From Micromonospora halotolerans (GTDB lineage Bacteria > Actinomycetota > Actinomycetes > Mycobacteriales > Micromonosporaceae), in assembly GCF_032108445.1 (NCBI RefSeq), contig NZ_CP134876.1, forward strand, positions 3,224,001-3,288,000: a stretch of DNA of 64,000 bases, given 5' to 3'. A program made the translations under genes and the position numbers. Shown here piece after piece: positions 1-11,830 of the stretch. The notes beneath the pieces were generated by a model that saw nothing but the letters and a program-made list of their open reading frames with translations, had not been told where the DNA came from and made no database searches. The number at the start of each line of letters is the position of its first letter. Position 1 is the first letter of the stretch.

Positions 1-3831
<3,831 letters not shown>

Positions 3832-3840
3832 CCGCCGCCG

Positions 3841-3869
3841 GGGGCCGGGCCGCTGGTCGACCCGGCCCC
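3841..3869. terminator. Hairpin terminator between convergent thiC and the 3876 gene
   Basis: A perfect 9-bp inverted repeat, GGGGCCGGG and CCCGGCCCC, is separated by an 11-base loop directly after thiC and just before the stop of the opposite-strand gene. There is no U tract, which is common in high-GC actinobacteria. Its position suits a bidirectional terminator. Confidence 0.6.
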
Positions 3870-3875
3870 GCGGGC

Positions 3876-6800
3876 TCAGTCGCGGTGGTGCCGGCCGGTA
3901 CGCAGCGACCGGGCGTCGTCCGCGTTGTCGTCCGAGGCGAGGCCGGCGACCCAGTCGACGTACTCCTCGTCCTGCGCGGCGAGCGGTTCGGCGTCGCGGT
4001 CGACCTCGCCCGGCTCGGCACCCTTGCCGCGGTTACGCCGGAACAGGCTGCGCCGGGACTTGGACTTCCCGCCGGCCGCCTCGGGGCTCGCGCCGGACCC
4101 GTCGGCGTGCCGGCCGCCGGATGCGCCGCCGGTCGACTCCGGGGCCGGAGCGTCCCAGGCCGAAAGGATCGGGCCGGTGACCTCCGGGGCCCGGTCGGTG
4201 ACGCCGGCGGCCTCGGGGCCGGTGGTCTCCGCGGCGGGGCGGGTGGACTCCGGCAGCCGGCCGGTGGTCTCGGCGGCGGGGCCGATGGTCCCCGGGCGCC
4301 GGTCCGTGGTCTCCGGGGTCCGGCCGGTGGTCTCCGGGGTCCGGCGGGTGGTTTCCGGGGTCCGGCGGGTGGTCTCCGGAGCCCGGCCGGTGGTGTCGGT
4401 GTCTGCCGGGATCGCGCCGGTGGAGGCGGTGGTGTCCGGGGTCCGGCCGGTGGGCGGCGGGGCGGTCGGGCCGGCGGGGCGGGCGTTGGCCAGGGCTTCC
4501 CAGCCGGTGCTCCGGCCCAGATCGGGCAGGGCCCGGTGCCGGGGACGTGGCGCCGGCTCGGGCCGGGCGGGGCCGGCAGCCGGAGTGCCCTCGGGGCGGG
4601 CGTCCCGGCCGGCGGCCGGACCGTCCGGTGCCGCCGGCTCCGTGCCGCCGCGCGGGGTGACCGGCCAGTTCGGAGCGGGCGCGACCGGCCAGGCCGGCCG
4701 GACGTCACCCGGGGTCACGTCCTCGAAGATCGGGATCCGCGGCCGGGGTGACGCCGGAGGTTCGGGCAGGTCGGCCGGCACCGGCTCGGGGTCGAAGAAG
4801 AAGCTCCGCCGCTCGCCCGCGGCCGGCGTGCCGCCGCCACTCGGGTCGGCCTCCGCCGGGGCCGGCGTCTCCGGCACGTCCGCGGGCCGGGCCGTCCCGG
4901 CCGGCTCGGCGCCGGTCGACGGGGCGTGCGCGGTGGTGGCCGGGATGCCGTCGGCCGGCGCGGAGGGGTGATCCGGCGTGCTTCCGGCCGCCTCGGCGGC
5001 GGTGCCGTCCCGCCTGCTTGCGGCTCGCCCGGAGGTGGACTGCTCCTCCGGCCCCCGGTACTGCTGGGGGTCCTGCTGCTGGCCGTCCCCTGTGGCGACG
5101 GCCGGCGCGGCCGTGGTGCCGTCCCGCCTGCTGGCGGCTCGCCGGGCGGTGCCGTCCGCTGTGGTGGTGGCCGGCGCGGCCGTGGTGTCCGCGGAAGTCG
5201 CGGTCGGCTCGGTGGTGCTGGCCGGTGCGGTGGTCGGGGTGGGCTCGGGCGCCTGGTCCGGGGCCGTCCGGGTGGTACGCGGCTTGCGGGTGCGCTTCGC
5301 GCGGCCGGCCGGAGCCGGCGCGGCCGCGGCGGAATCACCGGCCTCGGCCGCTGCCTCCGTGCCGGGGGCGCCCGCCAGGGTGGCGTCGTCCGCCGGTCGA
5401 GCCGCCGATGGTGAGGCCTCCACCGGCCGGGCCTCCGACGGAGCGTCCCCCGCCGGTCGGGCCGCCGATGGAGCGGCGTCCACCGCTGGGGCCGGCGAGG
5501 GCGTGTCGTCCGCCGAGGGGGGCGTGGGTGTGGAGGAGGCGGCGGCGCGGCTCCGCCTGGATCGCGTCGCCCGCGTCGGAGCGGCCTCCGGCGCCGGCTC
5601 GGCGGGGGCGGCTTCGGCCACCTCGGGTGCCGCCGCCGCTTCCGTCCGGTCCGGTGCCGTGCGCGGCGCGACGGCCGGGGCTTCGGTCCGGCCCGTGGTC
5701 CTCGTGGCCGCCGGGTGCACCGGCTCCGTCGTCGGTGGGGGAGGGGTGGCCGGTTCCGCCGCGACGGACGGTGCCCCGGTTCGGCCCGTGGCCCTGGTGC
5801 CCTCGGTGCGCGCTGCCGCCGGGAAGGCGGGCTCCGTCGCCGGGGCGGGGCGGGTCACCGGCTCCGGCCCGGCCGGCGGGGTCGGGCGGCCGGCGGCGAG
5901 CACGTCGATGGCGGAGGTCCGCCGTCCCGGGGGCGGCGACCCGGGCAGCTGCCCCAGGCTGGTGTCGTCGGACGGCCGGCCCGGACGTCGGACGTCCGAA
6001 CCCTGCTCGGGGAAGGCGGTCGACGCGGTCGGCCGGTCGAGACCGTGCCCCTCGGGGGTCACCTCGTGGGCCACGTCCGCCGTCGGGCCGTCCGGGGTCT
6101 GGTGCCGCGCGGCGATCTCGTCGGCAGTGGCGGGCCACGCCGGGGCGCCGGGCTCGGCGGACGGTCGGTCCGCACCGTGCGCGTCCGGGGCCGGACCGGT
6201 CGCCTCCGCGGCGTCGGCGGAGGATGTCACGTCGAACCGGTGCCGCATCGAGCCCGGCCGCGTCGCGTCGCGCTCGCCGGCGAAGGCCGGTCCGTGCGCC
6301 GGGGTCGGCTCGTCCCGGTCCGCCGGCCGCTCGGGGGCGGGACGACCGTTGGGCCGTCGGGTGAGCCCGGCCGGTACGGGTGCCGGGGTGAGCCCGCCGG
6401 CGGCCGGCCAGTCCCAGTGGGCGGGGCTGGGCGCCCCGGCGGGGCGCACGGGCATCGGGGCGGCGGGAGCCGGGTTGGCCGGGTCGGGAGTGGCCGGTGA
6501 CGGCGGCAGGGCCTGGAGGATGTCGGTCGGTTCGATGGCGCCGGGCTCGTCCGCCGCGGTCACGGGCCGGGGCAGCACCGTGGTGGCCGTCGAACCGAGC
6601 GCTCCGGCGGCGACCGCGATGAGCGCCCCGTAGTAGGGCGCGAGCTGGTAGCGGTCGGCCGCGGTGCCGGGGCCGGCGGTCAGGTAGGCGAAGGCCAGCA
6701 GGACCGGGCCGGCCGCGCCGGCCGCGCCGCCGACCAGCGGCAGGTAGCCGGCCCGCCGGGCCAGCGCGCCGACCGCCGCGCCGGCCAGCAGGGCCAGGGT

Positions 6801-7409
6801 GGGCAGCAGCAGCATGGCCAGCCGCTCGGCTGCGGCCGGATCCAGCCAGGACGGTTCGAGGACGCCGAGACGTACGGTGGGCAGCGTGCCGGCCGACGCG
6901 ACCGACGGCGCGACGGAGATCAGGGCGAGCAGCCAGACGGCCGCGGCGGTGAGCGCGATGCTCCAGCCGAACGGTGGCTTGAGCAGCACGGCGATCGCCG
7001 CGCCCGCCCCGACCACCGCGCCGAGGACGGCGCAGATGCCGACCGCCCACACCGGGTCGACGGTGCCGCCCAGTTCGGCGGCGCGGGCCGGCTGCATGCA
7101 GAGCGGAGCGACCACGATCGCGCCCAGCCCGCTGACGCCGGCGATGGAGAGCAGCTCGGTGGTGCCGGCCGGGGAGTCGTCCCGGCGGGCGAGGCGTTCG
7201 GTGAGGACGGCCCCGGCGACCGTGGCGATCGCGGCGAACCAGCCGACCCAGGCGAGCTGGGCGGGCCACCGGTTCACCGAGTCGTCGACGAACGCGCCGT
7301 CGAGGCGTACGGCACCGAAGCCGTACGCGATGCCCAGCTGGCCGGCTCCGGCCAGCACGCTCACGCCGAGCGCCGTGAGCAGCAGCCTGCCCCACGTCCG
7401 AAAGGCCAT
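3876..7409 (-). CDS. Polytopic membrane protein with ~850-residue Pro/Ala/Thr-rich tail
   Basis: I do not recognise a named family. The start is taken at the ATG at 7409 (MAFRTWG), because the 15 codons upstream look untranslated; this gives 1177 residues. Residues 1 to about 285 hold roughly seven or eight hydrophobic helices, beginning with one at 7-30. After these, residues about 300-1100 are almost entirely low-complexity Pro/Ala/Thr/Glu/Arg with many RRTPETT-like units. The end turns basic (KSKSRRSLFRRNRGK) and then acidic, with EEYVDWVAGLASDD close to the C-terminus, which looks like a short conserved peptide. The tail is probably cytoplasmic or disordered. Its genuine coding nature is supported by the membrane domain and steady third-position GC. 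The function is unknown. Confidence 0.75.
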   Translation of the reverse strand: MAFRTWGRLLLTALGVSVLAGAGQLGIAYGFGAVRLDGAFVDDSVNRWPAQLAWVGWFAAIATVAGAVLTERLARRDDSPAGTTELLSIAGVSGLGAIVVAPLCMQPARAAELGGTVDPVWAVGICAVLGAVVGAGAAIAVLLKPPFGWSIALTAAAVWLLALISVAPSVASAGTLPTVRLGVLEPSWLDPAAAERLAMLLLPTLALLAGAAVGALARRAGYLPLVGGAAGAAGPVLLAFAYLTAGPGTAADRYQLAPYYGALIAVAAGALGSTATTVLPRPVTAADEPGAIEPTDILQALPPSPATPDPANPAPAAPMPVRPAGAPSPAHWDWPAAGGLTPAPVPAGLTRRPNGRPAPERPADRDEPTPAHGPAFAGERDATRPGSMRHRFDVTSSADAAEATGPAPDAHGADRPSAEPGAPAWPATADEIAARHQTPDGPTADVAHEVTPEGHGLDRPTASTAFPEQGSDVRRPGRPSDDTSLGQLPGSPPPGRRTSAIDVLAAGRPTPPAGPEPVTRPAPATEPAFPAAARTEGTRATGRTGAPSVAAEPATPPPPTTEPVHPAATRTTGRTEAPAVAPRTAPDRTEAAAAPEVAEAAPAEPAPEAAPTRATRSRRSRAAASSTPTPPSADDTPSPAPAVDAAPSAARPAGDAPSEARPVEASPSAARPADDATLAGAPGTEAAAEAGDSAAAAPAPAGRAKRTRKPRTTRTAPDQAPEPTPTTAPASTTEPTATSADTTAAPATTTADGTARRAASRRDGTTAAPAVATGDGQQQDPQQYRGPEEQSTSGRAASRRDGTAAEAAGSTPDHPSAPADGIPATTAHAPSTGAEPAGTARPADVPETPAPAEADPSGGGTPAAGERRSFFFDPEPVPADLPEPPASPRPRIPIFEDVTPGDVRPAWPVAPAPNWPVTPRGGTEPAAPDGPAAGRDARPEGTPAAGPARPEPAPRPRHRALPDLGRSTGWEALANARPAGPTAPPPTGRTPDTTASTGAIPADTDTTGRAPETTRRTPETTRRTPETTGRTPETTDRRPGTIGPAAETTGRLPESTRPAAETTGPEAAGVTDRAPEVTGPILSAWDAPAPESTGGASGGRHADGSGASPEAAGGKSKSRRSLFRRNRGKGAEPGEVDRDAEPLAAQDEEYVDWVAGLASDDNADDARSLRTGRHHRD
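4306..4389 (-). repeat. Four 21-bp tandem repeats inside the long tail gene
   Basis: Four consecutive 21-base units start at 4306, 4327, 4348 and 4369. They differ at only a few positions and each encodes seven residues of the type RRTPETT. Looser relatives continue on both sides. This is an in-frame minisatellite, so copy number could change without a frameshift. Confidence 0.85.
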
Positions 7410-7484
7410 GTCGGGCACGTTACGGCCCGGTGCACCCGATCGCCACCTTGCCACCCGCGGCGCGGCGAGATGGCGTCGGCGTGG

Positions 7485-7793
7485 CTACTTCAGCTCGACC
7501 AGCCGGGCCAGGTACGTGGTGTCGCCGACGTTGGTCAGCATGTGCACGGCGCCGGGGTCCCGGTAGACCACCCCGCCGGTCGGCTCGTCGGCGTCGATGG
7601 TGGTGCCGTCGATCGTCTGCACCACGTTCTTCGCGCCCTGGATCGCCACCACCAGGTACGGGTGGTCGTGCCGGTGCAACGGCTGCCGCTCGCCCGGCTC
7701 CAGCCGGATGTGCCAGACGCGTACCCGGTCGTTCTCGAAGACGATCTCCTGGCCCACCGGGCCGAGTTCGAGGTCGGCGGAGAGGTCGGTCAT
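7485..7793 (-). CDS. Small cupin-domain protein
   Basis: A 102-residue single-domain cupin. The first cupin motif is visible as EPGERQPLHRHDHPY, with histidines suited to metal binding, followed by a second strand block ending in DPGAVHMLTNVG that supplies another His. Small cupins of this kind can be dioxygenases, isomerases or ligand binders, and the substrate cannot be read from sequence. Its ATG overlaps the stop of the preceding oxidoreductase (ATGA), so it is the third gene of the ATPase-oxidoreductase-cupin operon and may act on the same compound. Confidence 0.85.
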   Translation of the reverse strand: MTDLSADLELGPVGQEIVFENDRVRVWHIRLEPGERQPLHRHDHPYLVVAIQGAKNVVQTIDGTTIDADEPTGGVVYRDPGAVHMLTNVGDTTYLARLVELK

Positions 7794-8740
7794 CGTGGTC
7801 CGTCCAGTTGGGGGAGCACCTCGGCGGCGATGAGCTCCACGTGGTCGAGGTCGTCGAAGTCGATCAGCCGCAGGTGCACCCGGGTGGCCCCGATCGCGGC
7901 GAACTCGCCGAGCCGGTCGACGAGCTGGGCGGGGGAGCCGATTACCGGGTCCTCCGGCGGGAGCGCGCTCTTGGCGTGCAGCGGCGCGGCCCGGCGCTGC
8001 GCCTCCGCGTCGGTGCGCCCGATGGCCACGACGATCCCGGCGGAGAGCACGAGCGGCGCCCGCCCCGACGCGGCGCGGCCGGTCCGGTCGCACGCCTCGC
8101 GGACCCGCTCGTACGCGGTGGCCGTCTCGGCGACGGTCTTGAACGGCATGTTGAACTCGTCGGCGTACCGGGCGGCCAGTTCCGGGGTGCGCTTCGGGCC
8201 GCGGCCGCCGACGATCACCGGCGGGCCGGGCTGCTGCACCGGCTTGGGCAGGGCGGGCGCGTCGACCAGCCGGTAGTGGTCCCCGGTGAAGCTGTAGGTC
8301 TCGCCGAGCGGGGTGCGCCACAGCCCGGTGATGATCTCCAGCTGTTCGGCCAGCCGGTCGAACCGCTCGGTGACGGCCGGGAACGGGATGCCGTAGGCGG
8401 TGTGCTCGCGCTCGTACCAGCCGGCGCCGATGCCCAGCTCGATCCGGCCGCCGCTCATCTGGTCGACCTGGGCGACCATCACGGCCAGCGGCCCGGGCAG
8501 CCGGAAGGTGGCGGAGGTGACCAGGGTGCCGAGCCGGATCCGGGAGGTCTCCCGGGCCAGCGCGGCCAGCGTCAGCCAGGCGTCGGTGGGGCCGGGCAGC
8601 CCGGGCTCGTCGCCCATGGCGCGGTAGTGGTCGGCCCGGAAGAAGCCCTCGAAGCCGGTCTCCTCGACCAGCCGGACGAACCGGAGCTGGTCGTCGTAGC
8701 TCGCCCCGCGGTGCGGCTCGGTGAAGACGGACACCCGCAT
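7790..8740 (-). CDS. LLM-class (luciferase-like) oxidoreductase, probably F420-dependent
   Basis: A 316-residue TIM-barrel protein of the bacterial luciferase-like superfamily. Features seen are MRVSVFTEP at the start, the EETGFEGFFRADHY block, RIRLGTLVTSATFRLPG, and GRIELGIGAGWYEREHTAYG, which is typical of F420-using members in actinobacteria. It lies directly behind the ABC ATPase gene (two bases between the ATPase stop, read on the minus strand, and this ATG) and overlaps the cupin gene. Context suggests oxidation or reduction of the compound imported by the neighbouring NMT1-type transporter. The FMN-dependent sulfonate monooxygenase SsuD is a possible analogue, but the sequence looks more like the F420 group. 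Confidence 0.88.
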   Translation of the reverse strand: MRVSVFTEPHRGASYDDQLRFVRLVEETGFEGFFRADHYRAMGDEPGLPGPTDAWLTLAALARETSRIRLGTLVTSATFRLPGPLAVMVAQVDQMSGGRIELGIGAGWYEREHTAYGIPFPAVTERFDRLAEQLEIITGLWRTPLGETYSFTGDHYRLVDAPALPKPVQQPGPPVIVGGRGPKRTPELAARYADEFNMPFKTVAETATAYERVREACDRTGRAASGRAPLVLSAGIVVAIGRTDAEAQRRAAPLHAKSALPPEDPVIGSPAQLVDRLGEFAAIGATRVHLRLIDFDDLDHVELIAAEVLPQLDGPR

Positions 8741-8742
8741 GG

Positions 8743-9528
8743 TCAGAATCCTCCCGCGATGACGCCCTCGGTGGCGTCGCGCTCCATCAGCAGTTCGTGC
8801 AGTTCGGCGCTGATCCGGGCCACCTCGGCCAGGTGCGCGTGGCGGCCCAGGGTGCGGGGCCGGGGGACGGCCACCTCGACCACCTCGCGGATCCGGCCGG
8901 GGCGCGGGCTGAGCACGACGACCCGGTCGGCGAGCAGCACCGCCTCGTCGATCGAGTGGGTGACGAAGACGATGGTCGCCTTCGTCTCCATGTGCACCCG
9001 CTGGAGTTCGCCGGAGAGCTCCTCGCGGGTGAGCGCGTCGAGCGCGGAGAAGGGCTCGTCCATGAGCATCACCCGGGGCTCGCCGATCAGCGACCGGCAG
9101 AGCGAGACCCGCTGCTGCATGCCGCCGGAGAGCTCGTGCGGGAGGCGCTTCTCGAAGCCGCCCAGCCCCGACATCTCCAGCAGCTCGCGGGCCCGGTCGC
9201 GGTGCTTGGCCCGGCTCCAGCCGAAGATCTCCACCGGCAGCAGGACGTTGTCCAGCACGGTGCGCCAGGGCAGCAGTGCGGGTCGTTGGAACAGCATGGC
9301 GATGTCCCGGCGGGGCCTCGTGATCGGCGTGCCGGCCACGGTGATCTCGCCCTCGGTGACCGGGAGCAGGCCGGCGATCATGCGGAGCAGTGTGGACTTG
9401 CCGCACCCGGAGCGGCCGAGGACGGCCACGAACTCGCCCTCCGCGACGTCGAGGTCGATGCCGCGCAGCGCCTCGACCCGCCCCGAGCGGCCGTCGAAGG
9501 TGCGGGACACCCCGGACAGTCGGATCAT
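8743..9528 (-). CDS. ABC transporter ATPase, NitT/TauT (SsuB/ThiZ) type
   Basis: A 261-residue nucleotide-binding subunit. Visible motifs are Walker A GRSGCGKST, the Q-loop in LFQRPALLPW, signature LSGGMQQRVSL, Walker B VMLMDEPFSALD and the switch histidine in FVTHSID. The start is the ATG at 9528 (MIRLSG); AAGGGAG lies ten bases upstream, and the longer open frame is not coding in character. LPWRTVLDN is typical of nitrate/sulfonate/taurine and HMP-precursor importers. It is divergent from the binding protein at 9814, and its permease is at 10943. The complete importer is therefore split across two operons that share one intergenic control region. Confidence 0.92.
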   Translation of the reverse strand: MIRLSGVSRTFDGRSGRVEALRGIDLDVAEGEFVAVLGRSGCGKSTLLRMIAGLLPVTEGEITVAGTPITRPRRDIAMLFQRPALLPWRTVLDNVLLPVEIFGWSRAKHRDRARELLEMSGLGGFEKRLPHELSGGMQQRVSLCRSLIGEPRVMLMDEPFSALDALTREELSGELQRVHMETKATIVFVTHSIDEAVLLADRVVVLSPRPGRIREVVEVAVPRPRTLGRHAHLAEVARISAELHELLMERDATEGVIAGGF

Positions 9529-9550
9529 CTCCCGCCGGCTCCCTTCCCAG

Positions 9551-9562
9551 TCGCGATCGCGA
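9551..9562. promoter_or_regulatory. 12-bp perfect palindrome upstream of the ATPase gene
   Basis: TCGCGATCGCGA is a perfect palindrome in the 5' region of the ATPase gene, 22 bases before its ATG. It could be an operator or part of the leader RNA. GC-rich palindromes arise by chance in such genomes, so the functional claim is weak. Confidence 0.3.
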
Positions 9563-9589
9563 GCCGGGCTAGCGTAGCGGGAGGGCGTC

Positions 9590-9618
9590 CTTATAGCACC
9601 ATCCAGGGTGGACGTCAG
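9590..9618 (-). promoter_or_regulatory. Predicted promoter of the ATPase-oxidoreductase-cupin operon
   Basis: Read on the minus strand, CTGACG (9613-9618) is followed after 17 bases by TATAAG (9590-9595), a good match to an actinobacterial housekeeping promoter. The expected start is near 9583, about 55 bases before the ATG at 9528. The -35 region lies inside a GACGTC palindrome that recurs as TGACGTCA at 9671-9678, so one regulator could serve both divergent units. Confidence 0.5.
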
Positions 9619-9795
9619 TCTCCTTTCCGTCAGGCAACTTCGTTTCCGTTCCGCAACCCGCACGCCCGCCTGACGTCATCGGCCTTCTCGTACGCTGTTG
9701 CGCGCGAAGAGTCCCCTCACGACGGTCCCGTCGGCGCCCCCTCCTGCCGACACCGTCGGACCCACGACCCGACCGGGCGAACATGCCCTGGTCGG
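9611..9795 (+). promoter_or_regulatory. Structured leader/operator region of the NMT1-type binding protein gene
   Basis: The segment holds several complementary tracts. GCCTGACG at 9668-9675 can pair with CGTCAGGC at 9628-9635, while the overlapping CTGACGTC at 9670-9677 can pair instead with GACGTCAG at 9611-9618. Two further hairpins follow: 9721-9726/9752-9757 enclosing 9729-9734/9746-9751, and 9769-9777/9786-9795 just ahead of the ribosome-binding region. TGACGTCA at 9671-9678 is also a perfect palindrome. CTGACG at 9670 with TACGCT at 9691 could be a weak plus-strand promoter. It is not a recognisable TPP riboswitch, as the CTGAGA and GAACCTGA cores are missing. Confidence 0.4.
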
Positions 9796-9813
9796 AAAGG
9801 ACATGGTGCACTG

Positions 9814-10842
9814 ATGAGAAGGCTGACCCGTTCGGTCGCCGCCGCGGCGCTGGCCACCGCCCTCGCCCTCGTCGGCGGTTGCAGCAGCGACTCGGACAAG
9901 TCGGACGACGCCAAGGGCGGCAACGGCGCGGCGGCGGAGAAGGTGACCTACCTCACCTCGTTCGGCAACTTCGGCCGTGACTCCTACGCCTGGGTGGCGA
10001 AGGAGAAGGGCTTCTTCAAGGAGGCCGGCTTCGACGTCGACATCAAGCCCGGCCAGGGCACCGGTGGGGTGGTCCAGGTCGCCGGTGGGCAGGCGGACTT
10101 CGCCCCGGTCGACCTGACCGGCGCCATCCTCCTGTACGCCAACGGCCAGGCGAAGGACTTCGTCGCCGTGGCGGCGATCCAGCAGCGCACCATGGCCGCC
10201 ATCGCCACGGTCGAGGGCAAGAACATCGCCACCCCGAAGGACCTCGAGGGCAAGAAGCTCGCCGACACCCCCACCTCCGTCGTGCGCATGCTCTTCCCGA
10301 CGTACGCCAAGCTGGCCGGCATCGATGCCAGCAAGGTGACCTGGGTCAACGGTGAGGCGCAGGGTCTCATCGGCATGCTCGGCTCGGGCGCGGTCGACGG
10401 CATCGGCCAGTTCGTGGTCGGCCAGCCCACCATCCAGACGGTGACCAAGAAGACGCCGGTCGTGCTGCCGTACAGCAACGTGATGCAGGACCTCTACGGC
10501 AACGTGCTGGTCACCTCCAGCAAGATCGCCAAGGAGAAGCCGGAGATGGTCAAGCGGTTCACCGCGGCGCTGCTGAAGGGCCTGGAATACTCGCTGGCCC
10601 ACCCGGACGAGGCGGGCGAGATCCTGAAGAAGAACGTGCCGGCCGCCAACCCGGCCGCGGCCGCCGCCGAGCTCCAGCTGATGGCCGCGTACGTCCGTTC
10701 CAACAACTCCGGCACCGCGATCGGCACCGTGGACAACGAGCGGGTGGCCAAGACCATCGCCCTGCTCCAGGGCGCCGGCGCGCTCAAGCAGGACCTCACC
10801 CCCGACCAGATCATCGACTTCAACCTCGCGCCGAAGGCCTGA
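9814..10842 (+). CDS. NMT1/THI5-like ABC substrate-binding lipoprotein
   Basis: A 342-residue extracellular binding protein. A signal peptide runs through residue 22 and ends in the lipobox LVGGC, so Cys23 is the lipid anchor. The mature part begins with an acidic linker and then KVTYLTSFGNFGRDSYAWVAKEKG, the NMT1/THI5 fold entry, with GFFKEAGFDVDI and a GQADFAPVD loop. Relatives bind HMP precursors, riboflavin precursors, nitrate or sulfonates. The nearby thiamine genes make a pyrimidine precursor plausible, but the ligand is not determined. The ATG at 9814 was chosen at the signal peptide; the nearest purine-rich site, GGAAAGGA, is rather far away (about 13 bases). A strong hairpin separates it from the permease gene. 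Confidence 0.9.
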   Translation: MRRLTRSVAAAALATALALVGGCSSDSDKSDDAKGGNGAAAEKVTYLTSFGNFGRDSYAWVAKEKGFFKEAGFDVDIKPGQGTGGVVQVAGGQADFAPVDLTGAILLYANGQAKDFVAVAAIQQRTMAAIATVEGKNIATPKDLEGKKLADTPTSVVRMLFPTYAKLAGIDASKVTWVNGEAQGLIGMLGSGAVDGIGQFVVGQPTIQTVTKKTPVVLPYSNVMQDLYGNVLVTSSKIAKEKPEMVKRFTAALLKGLEYSLAHPDEAGEILKKNVPAANPAAAAAELQLMAAYVRSNNSGTAIGTVDNERVAKTIALLQGAGALKQDLTPDQIIDFNLAPKA

Positions 10843-10860
10843 CCGGTCGGCTCGGGCAAT

Positions 10861-10901
10861 GGGGGTGCGGCCCGCCGGGACACCCGGCGGGGCGCACCCC
10901 C
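10861..10901 (+). terminator. Very stable intercistronic hairpin between binding protein and permease
   Basis: Bases 10861-10869 pair with 10893-10901 and 10871-10879 pair with 10883-10891: two 9-bp stems separated by one G:G mismatch with a 3-base loop. No U tract follows. In ABC operons such structures usually protect the binding-protein message or partly terminate, giving more binding protein than permease. Confidence 0.65.
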
Positions 10902-10942
10902 TTCGCGTGCCGGTCGTCGGCCGGCGCAGAGAGGAGGACACG

Positions 10943-11779
10943 TTGACGCAGTTGACCGGGACCCAGGCCGAGGCGGCGCCGGCGGAGCCCGCCGTCGCTC
11001 CGCGCCGGCTCGCCGTCCGCCCGGCGGCGGTGGGCCTGCCGGCGCTCGGGCTGGTCATCGCGGTGGCCGCCTGGTGGCTGGTCACGTCGGGGCTGCACCT
11101 GGTCCATCCGGCGGCGCTGCCGCCGCCGCAGGCGGTGTGGCGCTCGCTGGTCGGCACCACCGACGTGCTGCTGCCGGCACTGGGCATCACCACCTGGATG
11201 ACCCTGCTCGGCTTCCTGCTCTCGTCGCTCGCCGGGGTGCTGATCGGCATGGCGCTGGCCGCGTCCAGCCGGGTGGAGCGGATGTTCGCCCCGCTGCTCG
11301 TGGCGGTCAACGCGGTGCCGAAGATCGCCTTCGGCCCGCTGCTGGTGATCTCGGTGGGCTGGGGGCAGAAGCCCATCCTGACCATGGTGTTCCTGCTCTG
11401 CTTCTTCCCGATCGTGCTCTCCACGGCGACCGGGCTGACCACCACTCCCGCGGACCTGGCCGAGCTGGGCCGCTCGCTGAACGCGTCCTGGTGGCAGGCG
11501 TTCCGGAAGGTCCGCTTCCCGGCCGCGCTGCCGCAGATCTTCGTCGGGCTGAAGGTGGCCATGCCGCTGGCCGCGATCGGCGGGGTGATCGGGGAGTTCT
11601 ACTCGGACCGGCCGGGGCTGGGCTACCAGATCCTCCAGTACAACGGCGCCGGCGACACCGCGACCGCGTGGGCGGCGATCGTGCTGGTGGCGGTGATGAG
11701 CATCGTGCTCTACTCGGCCCTCAGCCTGGTCGAGCGCCTGGCCCTGCCCTGGGTCCGCGCCACCACCTCGGCTCGCTGA
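10943..11779 (+). CDS. ABC transporter permease, NitT/TauT type
   Basis: A 278-residue inner-membrane permease with about six helices, starting near residue 30 (GLPALGLVIAVAAWWLV). The EAA loop that contacts the ATPase is visible as ELGRSLNASWWQAFRKVRFPAALPQIF, followed by GLKVAMPLAAIGGVIGEF. The start is the TTG at 10943, because GAGAGGAGG at 10929-10937 sits at the right distance; the longer open frame begins inside the intercistronic hairpin. With the binding protein and the divergent ATPase it completes one importer. It ends at a perfect terminator hairpin shared with the next, convergent gene. Confidence 0.92.
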   Translation: MTQLTGTQAEAAPAEPAVAPRRLAVRPAAVGLPALGLVIAVAAWWLVTSGLHLVHPAALPPPQAVWRSLVGTTDVLLPALGITTWMTLLGFLLSSLAGVLIGMALAASSRVERMFAPLLVAVNAVPKIAFGPLLVISVGWGQKPILTMVFLLCFFPIVLSTATGLTTTPADLAELGRSLNASWWQAFRKVRFPAALPQIFVGLKVAMPLAAIGGVIGEFYSDRPGLGYQILQYNGAGDTATAWAAIVLVAVMSIVLYSALSLVERLALPWVRATTSAR

Positions 11780-11785
11780 CCGGCT

Positions 11786-11822
11786 GCTCCCGGCAGGAAG
11801 CGTTCCGCCTCCTGCCGGGAGC
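11786..11822. terminator. Bidirectional terminator hairpin
   Basis: A perfect 13-bp stem (GCTCCCGGCAGGA paired with TCCTGCCGGGAGC) with an 11-base loop lies between the converging permease and lipoprotein genes. No T tract is present on either side. Confidence 0.75.
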
Positions 11823-11830
11823 GGTGGCCG

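Noticed and set aside
9529..9813. TPP riboswitch upstream of the THI5-like binding protein
   Set aside because: The conserved CTGAGA and GAACCTGA-type cores are absent on both strands.
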